NCBI GenBank assembly: GCA_030581615.1 | Contig: JAKTTT010000021.1 | Location: 62,001-126,000, forward strand | From: Alloascoidea africana | Taxonomy: Eukaryota > Ascomycota > Alloascoideomycetes > Alloascoideales > Alloascoideaceae | Direction: 5' to 3' | DNA: 64,000 nucleotides | Part shown: positions 54,701 through 62,885 of the stretch, piece after piece | Position numbering within the stretch: the first letter of the stretch is position 1 | Layout of the letters: each line of letters opens with the position of its first letter | Notes under the pieces: generated by a model | The model's database searches: none | What the model was told of the DNA's origin: nothing | What the model saw: only the letters and a program-made list of their open reading frames with translations | Translations under genes and position numbers: made by a program

Positions 54701-57700
54701 TTGAAGCCTCGTTTCCCGTATTTTGCGCCAAGAAGTTCGCCTACCTCGGCCTCGTCCACAAGATCAAGATATTCTTTCCATGACATTTGTGAAGCCTCTG
54801 TACGTCTTATTATATCGTGTGGACAATCTGGGAACTGCCTAAATGGTGAGTTGGAAAGCCACATCCTTTTTGCAACCATTTTGCACAGATCAAGCACTGT
54901 TTTTGACAGCTGGGCCCAACCTTTTCGTAAGCAAATCTCGAAAATTGCTCGAAACAGTCTCCCCGCTGATTGGGTAATATAGACCATATCTGACATCAAA
55001 ACGAATCCTTCGAGCTTTAATCGGGAAATGTATGCTTGAAGAAGAATATTAACCTTAGCTTCTGGCTCGTCCACATTTTCTTTAATAGGTATAGGGGCTC
55101 TTTCCATAAGCTTTGTCAGTTCGTCTTTCTCTCCTCCACGAACAGGAATATATTTGAATTCGCCAGACATTGCAAACAGACGAAATATTTCGATAGGTGA
55201 CAAATATGGCTTCAAATGCTTATTGTACATTTTCATCGAGTCGTGGGAAATGTAATAATGGGATGAAATCTTACCCAAATCTGTTGGCTGTACAAGTCCT
55301 CTCTCTTGATCATACTTTACTAGATGGGCGTCTTCAAGTACCAACAGAGCAGAATGTACCAAATCCATCCGCTTTAGCATAAGCGATTTATCTCCGCCAT
55401 ACTCTGCACCGACTTTGTACAATTCTGGAGATCTCAGCATCCGCACGTAGAGGTATGTATAGCCTAACCAATGTACAGCATCATTCAAAGTGGATATGGT
55501 GCCCAGAACAATTTCAGCATTGAGCGAATCTGCCAGCTTAGAGATAAACTGACTTTCAATAGGAAGCTGCTCGTTAATCAAAGACATGTAGAATTGCATT
55601 TCTTTTCTCGTGGTAATTATGATACCCTCACCAGATGTATCGTACCCAGGTCTACCGGCTCTTCCTAACATTTGCACAACATCTTGAGGTGAAAGCTCTG
55701 TCCAGCTGCCCTTTTCTGGAGAATAGACTTGGGTGCCTCGGATAATAACTGTGTGAGCAGGCAAATTAACACCCCATGCTAAAGTTGCGGTTGAAACCAG
55801 TACCTGAACAAAACCTTCTCTAAACGAGTCTTCAACAGCGGTACGGTCAAGACGAGAAAGACCAGCATGATGTACAGCAAATCCAGTAGGATACAAGTCT
55901 CGAAGGCCAGGATCTTTTATCTCTTCACTTTCAGACCGGAGAACTTCATGTGCCGCTGAGTCTGGACTTAAGAACCTGTTTAAAGTTCCTTCTTCAATTG
56001 CTCTATCTCTGAGGTATTTTGCAGCTTTTACCGTTTCCTTTCGGGAATGAACAAAAATGATGACCTGGTTTCTTCCAGCATTTTCTAGTACCTTTTCATA
56101 ACATGCTTCATTCATTGTATGATAGCGTTGCAAACTGCTCTTGTCTGTGACGCCTATATACTGTTGGCTCAGCGGACATGGTCTGTATGTTGGGTCAAAA
56201 TGGAATATACCACTCTCTTCAACACGCAAAAACTTTGCAACATCTTTGTAATTTGGCAGTGTAGCGGAGAGCCCCACAAGTCTTATATTATCACCTGTAA
56301 GCTCAATCTTTCTGAGTGTCCTTGCCACTATATTCTCGAGTACAGGGCCTCTCTCATCATGAAGCAAATGGATTTCATCGATAATAATAAGTCTAACCAG
56401 ATTTGTGTAACTTATATCGGAAGACTTTCTCGTGATAACATCCCATTTTTCTGGAGTCGTAACAATGAGCTGAGTTTCTGTTATTTGCTGCTTTGTTAAC
56501 TGGGTATCTCCTGTCAGTTCGGAGACTCGAATCCCAAAAGGGGCTAGTCTTGCAGTAAACGTGGCAACCTGTTCTTGAACTAGAGCTTTCAGAGGAGCGA
56601 TGTAAACAATTTTGAACGATTCAAGATCCACATTTTCTTCCGAAGCGTCGAGATAATGCGAAATAGTTCTGAGCATTGTGAGCAGAGCAACATTGGTTTT
56701 ACCAGCACCTGTCGGAGCACAAAGTAAAATGTTTTGATCTTCGCCAAATGCCGTAGGATATAATTTGCTTTGAACTCGATTCAAACTTTGAATTTTTGAT
56801 CCAAACGCCTTTTGTGCCCAGAAAGGAAGCTCTGAGATCGGCACAAGGGTTTCTCCTTGACGTTTTGAAGCTTTTGGAGCTGGAACATGAATCTCCTCAT
56901 ACTTTTTCTTTTGCCGCTTAAAAGAGCCACGGGGTAATTTCACCTCACCTGAGGTCTTGAGATGGTTGCCTTGGTCAAATTTTAGCGCTTCTAATGACAC
57001 TTTATGTGGCTTTCTGGAGCCATATAAACCTGAATCTTCATCCGAGGCAAGGTTTTTAGTCTCTGCGTTATCACTACCAGCATTTTCGTCAAGCGCCGCT
57101 TCACCGTTTAGCTCAATCAAAAGGAAATCTAAGCCAGCGTTTCTGATATCCTGCTCTATGGAATCTCGTTGTGAGGGCGAATCTGCCGTTGATAGTTTCG
57201 TTAACCAAACAATTCTGTCTCGATTCTTGCACAAGACAGACACTGTGTCATAGTGATCAAAATCGAAAATTTCCATCAATTCATTTTCAACTTCACGAAG
57301 CGATAGATCTGATGACAAAAGATCAAAGATCTTTAATGACTTTTGCTGGGTTACGTGAGAATCTGGGTATACCTGAGCAACCAGCCGCTGCAGCCAAAAG
57401 GCATCAATGGTATGAGCAGGAACTATGCTCTTGTCCACCTCTTCAGTCTTGATTGAGGAATTACTCTTGACGTCCTTCATAATATCTTCGTTATCGTCCA
57501 CCATTCCAACTTCAATGTCTTCATCTGAATGAATTTCTTCTTCCTCTTTTTCACTTTCTTCATTGTCGTCCGCATCATCCATTCCATCTTCATCATCGGA
57601 CTCATCGAATGCCACTGCCACACCCATTTCCTCGTCAATGTCCTCATCTGACTCTTGAGAATCTGCAGCCGTGTAGTCATTAATCTTCTGAAACAACTTG

Positions 57701-58239
57701 ACCAAGTCGTTGTAACTTTTATCTGACAATTTCGTTCCAATTAGCTCCTCTGTTTCGGATCTCTTTTGCTTCTCGCTTTCTTCGCTCTTTGCTATTCCAA
57801 GCAGGGTATCCGCAGCAGAACGCACAACATCGTCCGCAACATCTCCGAGAATAGACTGAAGCAGGGTCAAAATCAACTCGAAAGTCTGTTGGGATTCTGG
57901 CGTAGATGGATAGTAGTTCAAACCTTCGTAGGAGTTCGACTCAAGAATAGTGGCGTTAAACGACAATCCAGTGCCTCTTAACCTTCCTTTTCGCGTCTTT
58001 TTCTCCTCGTCTTTAATGCTTGATTTTTCAGCGAGCTTTTGGGATTGCTTCCGCTCAGAATCGCTTATGGCCTGTCGCGTCACTCTGGTGCCCATATCTT
58101 TTACTGAAACTTTTCCCACCAGAGATTCAGGATCGCCCGTAGCCCCATCATCATTCCCCCTAGAGTCCATTAGTCTACGGTCCTGTCTAAGGACCTTGTT
58201 AGACATGGCACTGTACTTGTACTGGGATGAGTCCGCCAT
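51769..58239 (-). CDS. BRR2: U5 snRNP RNA helicase Brr2
   Basis: This Ski2-like helicase unwinds U4/U6 during spliceosome activation. It is a single 2,156-residue exon. The start at 58239 gives MADSSQYKYSAMSNKVLRQD, like human [22 protein letters not shown]. After an acidic N-terminal region, the first cassette has Walker A CAPTGAGKTNVALL (about residue 505), DEIHLLHDERG (about 618), LSATLPN and QMLGRAGRPGYD, then a Sec63 unit. The second cassette keeps GIPKGSGKTTCVELA (about 1350) but has ADDVHMIGG for DExH and LSTSLAN for SAT. This is in line with the known pseudo-enzymatic C-terminal cassette. A second Sec63 unit ends the protein. It shares a 183-bp promoter with PDA1. Confidence 0.98.
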   Translation of the reverse strand: MADSSQYKYSAMSNKVLRQDRRLMDSRGNDDGATGDPESLVGKVSVKDMGTRVTRQAISDSERKQSQKLAEKSSIKDEEKKTRKGRLRGTGLSFNATILESNSYEGLNYYPSTPESQQTFELILTLLQSILGDVADDVVRSAADTLLGIAKSEESEKQKRSETEELIGTKLSDKSYNDLVKLFQKINDYTAADSQESDEDIDEEMGVAVAFDESDDEDGMDDADDNEESEKEEEEIHSDEDIEVGMVDDNEDIMKDVKSNSSIKTEEVDKSIVPAHTIDAFWLQRLVAQVYPDSHVTQQKSLKIFDLLSSDLSLREVENELMEIFDFDHYDTVSVLCKNRDRIVWLTKLSTADSPSQRDSIEQDIRNAGLDFLLIELNGEAALDENAGSDNAETKNLASDEDSGLYGSRKPHKVSLEALKFDQGNHLKTSGEVKLPRGSFKRQKKKYEEIHVPAPKASKRQGETLVPISELPFWAQKAFGSKIQSLNRVQSKLYPTAFGEDQNILLCAPTGAGKTNVALLTMLRTISHYLDASEENVDLESFKIVYIAPLKALVQEQVATFTARLAPFGIRVSELTGDTQLTKQQITETQLIVTTPEKWDVITRKSSDISYTNLVRLIIIDEIHLLHDERGPVLENIVARTLRKIELTGDNIRLVGLSATLPNYKDVAKFLRVEESGIFHFDPTYRPCPLSQQYIGVTDKSSLQRYHTMNEACYEKVLENAGRNQVIIFVHSRKETVKAAKYLRDRAIEEGTLNRFLSPDSAAHEVLRSESEEIKDPGLRDLYPTGFAVHHAGLSRLDRTAVEDSFREGFVQVLVSTATLAWGVNLPAHTVIIRGTQVYSPEKGSWTELSPQDVVQMLGRAGRPGYDTSGEGIIITTRKEMQFYMSLINEQLPIESQFISKLADSLNAEIVLGTISTLNDAVHWLGYTYLYVRMLRSPELYKVGAEYGGDKSLMLKRMDLVHSALLVLEDAHLVKYDQERGLVQPTDLGKISSHYYISHDSMKMYNKHLKPYLSPIEIFRLFAMSGEFKYIPVRGGEKDELTKLMERAPIPIKENVDEPEAKVNILLQAYISRLKLEGFVLMSDMVYITQSAGRLFRAIFEICLRKGWAQLSKTVLDLCKMVAKRMWLSNSPFRQFPDCPHDIIRRTEASQMSWKEYLDLVDEAEVGELLGAKYGKRGFNMLRQFPKFEVVTNYKPITPSLLKFELTITPDFEWNEKVHQLAEPFFIFVEDCNGETILFNDYFIIRKKYVNDEHYIEFTVPILEPLQPNYFVSIYSERWLHCETRLAIPFNSLVIPKKFPEHTPLFDVQLVPTSDLKVSEFVDKFPFKSFNRAQSQVFQAVYGNDDNVFIGIPKGSGKTTCVELAILRHWKLNRGRIVYITPYQAQVDAKLKDWKSRFSTSAGGKVIDKLTGEVAGDRKILAESHLVLATPSQWDVLSRKWLTRINVQEVELFIADDVHMIGGQNGSIYEVIISRMKFIALQLEKKMRIIALSTSLANGKSFGEWIGAEKHTVFNFSPEARQRPLQIHLSAMNITHHPSLMIAMSRPTFAALRIQSSHCLVFLDSRKQCVDTGIDLMRLAAAEGDEGLFLRVDKDEPVFKNMVERINDATLKESLQYGIGFLYTNMNKGDRDRVLRLYEIGAIQVLLATFETCWQAPNANLVVVMGTQFYEGKEHRYVDYPVSELLEMIGCAPREEGVKGSALILTNSAKRAYYRKFLSEALPIESQLNLDFADAIIPEICNDIIKNEQGCLTWLSCSYFFRRLTANPSFYGLESKSQLNVYLSDLVEQTFQQLADEKIVELYEDGVVKEGEEEDEDEEPTTIVPMPGAQIATHRNISFATMQIFLSSLSAKTKLKSMVEIIAFAAEFDSIPIRNHEEQILSKIHQRVPLKGTSDTSFLSPNFKAFILLQAHFSRLSLPPDLASDQRIVLEKIVNLLDAVVDILSGDGHWNATYGLELSQMVVQAMWNRESPLKQIPFFTEEVIQRSKTKDVESVYDLMNLEDDEREAILQMTDRQMGSVAEFVNQYPHVDFTYEIAEDENEIRAGEEVNLIISLDRDEDPETLVVQAPFYPFTKIEHWRIIVGEEKTKQLLAIRRITISKANQTTRLQFDAPAAGKHKLAILLMCDSYVDADKEVSFELNVLPGENTEGDVEMEM

Positions 58240-58422
58240 TTTAACGTTGGATGCCTGTAGCAAGAGAATATGGCTGCTATCCAGTTCTGTGATAATTTTT
58301 GAAGTGTATCGGGTTAGACTCTGAAGTTACCCGCACTACATGCCTATAAAAGTGTGGGATGCATATTATGCCTGAATCCTACCTTCCTTCGCACCATTTT
58401 CTTCACCATTTCCCACAACAAG
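58240..58422. promoter_or_regulatory. BRR2-PDA1 bidirectional promoter, Reb1-type site and TATA box
   Basis: TTACCCG at 58327-58333 matches the Reb1 core. TATAAAAG at 58345-58352 lies 78 bp before the PDA1 ATG, suiting high expression of PDA1. The whole shared region is 183 bp. Confidence 0.6.
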
Positions 58423-60026
58423 ATGCTCAGAGTTGTATCTGCTTCTAGAAAAACGTTTTTAAAGCCTTCTTCAATAAGCCGTCTTTCGCTTGCAACAAGG
58501 AGTTTTGCTACAGAATTTAAAAACGATGAAGTAAGTGCAGTATCATAGCCCGAAACTTTAAATTCGGACTATTCTATGAAATTGTTCTTTCTATTCTCTT
58601 CAGCTTTCCAATCAAGAATAAGATCCAAAGAAAACAATGAAAAGCAATCAAAAAAACCACCCGTTTGTTGGTGAATTGGAGTGTTTTGTTTGATAATGTT
58701 TCCTTGTTTTGGTCTTATTATTCGCTGTACCTACATAAGGCAGAAATTCCTTGTCTGGAAGTTCACAAGGAAAAAAAAGCCAAAGTTCACACCACTATTT
58801 ACTAACCAAGCTTATTCTCTGATGATTTTTCCCCCATGAATTAGATTGTTAGTATTGTCTTGCCCCAGTCTACATTCGAGACGTACGAACTTGATCCACC
58901 AGAGTTGAGCTATGAGACAACAAAAGGCAACCTTCTTCAGATGTACAGAGACATGGTCACAATTAGGTATGCATTAATCAACACTGGCGCTTATTAACAC
59001 GCTCTGATATTAATAAAATTGACGTTTAGACGTATGGAAATGGCCACAGATCAGGCATATAAGGCCAAGAAAGTAAGAGGTTTCTGTCATTTATCAATTG
59101 GCCAAGAAGCCGTGTCTGTTGGCATTGAACATGCAATCAATAAAAAAGACACTGTTATCACTTCCTACCGTTGCCACGCATTTGCCTATATGAGAGGCGC
59201 TTCTGTTAAGGAAGTTGTCGGTGAGCTAATGGGAAAACGATGTGGTGTTACTTATGGAAAAGGAGGTTCCATGCACATGTTTACGACCGGATTCTATGGC
59301 GGAAATGGTATTGTTGGAGCACAGGTTCCGCTCGGCACAGGTCTCGCTTTTGCCCACAAGTATAACGGAGAAGAATCCGCTACGTTCAATCTTTATGGTG
59401 ATGGCGCCGCCAATCAGGGCCAGGTCTATGAATCTTTCAACATGGCCAAGCTGTGGAATCTGCCCTGCATTTTTGTATGTGAGAACAACAAATACGGACT
59501 AGGCACTTCTGCCAGCAGATCCTCTGCCATGACAGAATACTACAAACGTGCCCAGTATATTCCTGGCTTGAAGTGCAATGGAATGGACGTCCTAGCAACT
59601 TTACAAGCTGCCAAGTTTGCCAAAGATTGGTGTGTCTCAGGAAAAGGACCCTTGGTTCTAGAGTACGAAACCTACCGATACGGAGGACATTCAATGTCTG
59701 ATCCCGGCACCACATACCGTACAAGAGAAGAAGTTCAGCACATGAGGTCGTCTAACGATCCAATTACTGGACTCAAACACAAGCTGCTTGAGCTGAACGT
59801 GGCAACTGAAGATGATCTCAAGAAGATTGAGAAGGAGGCTCGTGCAGTGGTCGAGAAGGAAGTTGCAGAGGCCGATGCGGCTCCTCCCCCAGAGGCACGA
59901 ATGGATATCTTGTTCGAGGATGTCTATGTTCCTGGTTCTGAGGTGCCATTTTTGAGAGGAAGAATTTCCGATGACTCCTGGTACTTTGATAAAGACTATG
60001 AGAAGAGATTGCAAGGTAAGGAGTAA
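58423..60026 (+). CDS. PDA1: Pyruvate dehydrogenase E1 component, alpha subunit
   Basis: This mitochondrial, thiamine-diphosphate-dependent subunit works with Pdb1 to decarboxylate pyruvate. Three exons (58423-58530, 58845-58966, 59030-60026; introns 314 and 63 nt) give 408 residues (yeast 420). The Arg/Ser-rich N-terminus (MLRVVSASRKTFLKPSSISR) is a presequence. Key blocks are RRMEMATDQAYKAKKVRGFC, HLSIGQEAVSVG, ITSYRCHAFAYMRG, GGKGGSMHMF-type KGGSMHMFTTGFYGGNGIVG, the ThDP motif GDGAANQGQVYESFNMA and CENNKYGLGTS. YRYGGHSMSDPGTTYRTREE contains the regulatory phosphoserine of the family. The conserved Leu codons in KLWNLPC are CTG. The first intron is the longest seen in the right arm. Confidence 0.97.
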
Positions 60027-60254
60027 CGCTACTGTTCCCCTTGTTTCCTGGTAACCGTTGAAAATCGTTGAAAACCATATAGACCAGTCTTTTTTATGAT
60101 AGTACAGTACATTAAAACTCGTGAAATAATTGGTATCCTGGTAGGTAAATGTGAGAAAGTAGAGGCTTACACCCCAACATTCGGAGATGTCCAATTATTA
60201 AGATTTCACAAAGTGTCACCGGCCCGGACCCTTTCTCTTTCTCCAGCCACCAAC

Positions 60255-60683
60255 ATGTCTGACGATAAGAAAGCGATTCCATCAGATCCTCCTCCAGCAT
60301 GGAGCCCCCCAGAGCATCCTCTCCCCAGCGCTAGTAATGCTCCAATTAACGACGCTGTGTACCAACCACCACAAAAGAGAGATGGCCCCGGTCAGTACAA
60401 CCAGAGTGATGTGGGCTATGCTCCTCAGGCTTATGGTCAACCTACCTACGACGGCTATCAGCAACAGCCATATTCAGCGCCTGGATGGGGATCTTATCCT
60501 CCTCCTCAGCAGCAGCAGCAACAGTACTACTATCCTCCACAAGGCGGATATTACCAAGGGCAACAGCCACAGGCGATATACGTTCAGCAGGAAAGGAGCG
60601 CTGGAATGAGTGGCAGCGAGGGATGCTTGGCGGCTTGTTTGGGTGCGCTGTGTCTGATCTTCACCCTTGACGTACTATTTTGA
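60255..60683 (+). CDS. CYSTM-type tail-anchored small protein
   Basis: A 142-residue protein in one exon, starting MSDDKKAIPSDPPPAW. The first ~110 residues are Pro/Gln/Tyr-rich (QQQQQQYYYPPQGGYYQGQ). The C-terminus SEGCLAACLGALCLIFTLDVLF is a cysteine-rich transmembrane (CYSTM) module, as in yeast YDL012C and YBR016W. These proteins are plasma-membrane tail-anchored and linked to stress tolerance; the precise role is unknown. It lies 228 bp downstream of PDA1 and is convergent with ARG1 (160 bp between stops). Confidence 0.85.
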   Translation: MSDDKKAIPSDPPPAWSPPEHPLPSASNAPINDAVYQPPQKRDGPGQYNQSDVGYAPQAYGQPTYDGYQQQPYSAPGWGSYPPPQQQQQQYYYPPQGGYYQGQQPQAIYVQQERSAGMSGSEGCLAACLGALCLIFTLDVLF

Positions 60684-60843
60684 GAGTATTTCTGGGTTTG
60701 TCATTTATGATTTGCGATATCTTGGGGGTTTCATTTGTGGTTGTGGTTTTGGTTCCTACGGGAAAAAATAATGTGTACAATTTCTTTTATTGACAATTAA
60801 TATAAAACAATTACTATAAACACAAGAACGGATGACAAAAACA

Positions 60844-62082
60844 TTAGTAGGATTCACCAGAGACCTTCTTAGCTTCGCCATACTTTTTGATTCTGATGGC
60901 TTGAACAGAGATGAATCCGGTAGTATCTTGGGGTTCAAATCCAGTCAGTTCATCCATAGAGGATTCAGTAGCATCGTACAGCTTCTCGGTCTCAGAGGAT
61001 CTGCCCAGGATGATGACATTACCCTTATATAGTCTGACTCTGACTTGACCGTTGACTGACTTTTGAGATGGAGCAATCATAGAGCGGACATATTCAGATT
61101 CAGGACTGTAGTAAACACCGTTATACAGGATTCTGGAGTATGTTGGAGTGACAAACTGGTCTCGGATAGCACGAACTTCACGGTCCAAAACAAGACCCTC
61201 TAGGTCAATATGTGCGGTTCTCAAAATCGTCAAACCTGGGGTTTCGTAACATCCACGGGACTTGATACCGATGAATCTGTTCTCAACAATGTCGATTCTG
61301 CCAACACCGTTAGCACGAGCCAGCTGATTTGCAGTGAGGAAGAGTTCAACAGAATCAGTGACCGATTTACCGTTGAACTCCAGCTTGACAGGAACACCCT
61401 TTGAAAAAGTCACTGTAAAGTCTTGTGGTGTATCTGGAGCATCTGTTGGATCAACAGTCAGCTTCCACATATCCTTTGGTGGAGTTGTATCAGGATCCTC
61501 CAAGATTCCGGCCTCAAAGGAGATGTGGGCCAAATTCTCATCTGTTGACCATGGCTTGGCCTTGGTCTGAGCAACTGGGATGTCCTTCTCAGCAGCGTAG
61601 TCCAAAAGGTCTTTCCTGCCGGCGAATCTCTTGAAAAACGTTGGATCTCTCCATGGAGCAATGACGGTGACATCTGGCTTCAAAGCGTAAAACGACAGCT
61701 CAAATCGGACCTGATCATTTCCCTTGCCAGTGCATCCGTGTGAGACGGCAAAGCATCCCTCTTCTTCGGCGACCTTGATTTGGGCCTTGGCGATGACTGG
61801 TCTAGCCAGAGATGTGCCTAACAAGTAGACGTTCTCGTAAACGGCATTTACCTGAATAGCTGGATACAGAAGCTCTTCAATGAACTCTTTTCGAACATCG
61901 ACAACCACGAATTTTGTGGCACCAATTTTCAATGCCTTTTCACGAGCAGCGTCAAAATCTTCTTCCTGGCCGACGTTGGCTAAGAATGCAATCACCTCGT
62001 AGCCCTGTTCAAGCAACCAGGCCAGGATAACCGAGGTATCAAGGCCTCCAGAGTAGGCAAGACAAACTTTTCCTTTCGACAT
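60844..62082 (-). CDS. ARG1: Argininosuccinate synthase
   Basis: This enzyme condenses citrulline and aspartate with ATP, the penultimate step of arginine synthesis. It has 412 residues in one exon. The P-loop-like pyrophosphatase motif AYSGGLDTSVIL is at the N-terminus. Then come LGTSLARPVIAK, the citrulline/ATP region SHGCTGKGNDQVRFE, APWRDPTF, NGVGRIDIVENRFIGIKSRG and YETPGLTIL. The length matches the yeast enzyme (420 aa). It is regulated, by motif, through a perfect Gcn4 site and a TATA box upstream (listed separately). It is divergent from MSH3. Confidence 0.98.
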   Translation of the reverse strand: MSKGKVCLAYSGGLDTSVILAWLLEQGYEVIAFLANVGQEEDFDAAREKALKIGATKFVVVDVRKEFIEELLYPAIQVNAVYENVYLLGTSLARPVIAKAQIKVAEEEGCFAVSHGCTGKGNDQVRFELSFYALKPDVTVIAPWRDPTFFKRFAGRKDLLDYAAEKDIPVAQTKAKPWSTDENLAHISFEAGILEDPDTTPPKDMWKLTVDPTDAPDTPQDFTVTFSKGVPVKLEFNGKSVTDSVELFLTANQLARANGVGRIDIVENRFIGIKSRGCYETPGLTILRTAHIDLEGLVLDREVRAIRDQFVTPTYSRILYNGVYYSPESEYVRSMIAPSQKSVNGQVRVRLYKGNVIILGRSSETEKLYDATESSMDELTGFEPQDTTGFISVQAIRIKKYGEAKKVSGESY

Positions 62083-62170
62083 TGTTGAAATTTGTGGAGA
62101 AAAAAGTCAATGGCAAATCCAAGATGAGATTTGTTGGTGGATGGAGAAGAAGAAGGTGCAACGAATAGCC

Positions 62171-62178
62171 CTTTTATA
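62171..62178 (-). promoter_or_regulatory. TATA box of ARG1
   Basis: TATAAAAG on the minus strand, about 90 bp upstream of the ARG1 ATG. Confidence 0.6.
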
Positions 62179-62203
62179 ATTTTGTACTGGAGCGAGAGAC
62201 CCC

Positions 62204-62212
62204 GTGAGTCAT
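62204..62212 (-). promoter_or_regulatory. Gcn4-type binding site (GCRE) of ARG1
   Basis: ATGACTCAC on the minus strand matches the Gcn4 consensus RTGACTCAY. It lies about 122 bp before the ARG1 start and about 25 bp beyond the TATA box, as expected for a general-amino-acid-control gene. Confidence 0.8.
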
Positions 62213-62885
62213 ACATTATCAGCCCAACGAGCTTAAGCTAATCCAGTGGATCCAAACTCTACTGGGACCGAATATCGAGCGACATGCTTTCGACGTTTCT
62301 CTTCGTTTTGCCGGTAGATTAGAGATCGCGTATATTCCAGTTCTAGAAATATGGTTTCCAATGGTTGGACATGCCCAAAATTTGGTTACGTTCCTATGAT
62401 AAAATGAAAGATCGGCTGGTCACTCTTACTCTGGCCCATCGCTTTATCCTTCCAAATATCAGGGTGGACCAAAATAATTAAACCGGTTCATTACTCCAGC
62501 AGCAGCTGTAGTAGGCATTTGGAAATATTTCAGATACTCTGATGAAGACATTCTGCTTACAAGTAGTTTGAAATAGATCTAGCCTTTCCATTAGCATATT
62601 TGGCCAACGGCTTTGGAGCACTCTGCCAGATCTATGCACACTTTCAACGGTGACTGGATATCCACCAGAGAATTACAAGAGAGTGCTCTTCTTGCTACTA
62701 AATCACTAGAATCTACATAGTTCACATCTACAGACCCACAAACCCCAAACAATACTAGTACAACCTGAGCAAAACGCCTATCAGAATTCTTTTCTCTTCG
62801 CTTTTTGCACCCAAAGGCGATATATACTTTTCGGGGGCCGGGTTACCCTCCCTTCTCGCACCAAGCCAAAGCTGGCTGGTCCAAA

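Larger units (their letters stand above)
62083..62885. promoter_or_regulatory. ARG1-MSH3 divergent upstream region
   Basis: 803 bp. On the ARG1 side lie the TATA box and Gcn4 site. On the MSH3 side there is a GC-rich patch (62833-62850). No further gene or repeat was recognised. Confidence 0.5.
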
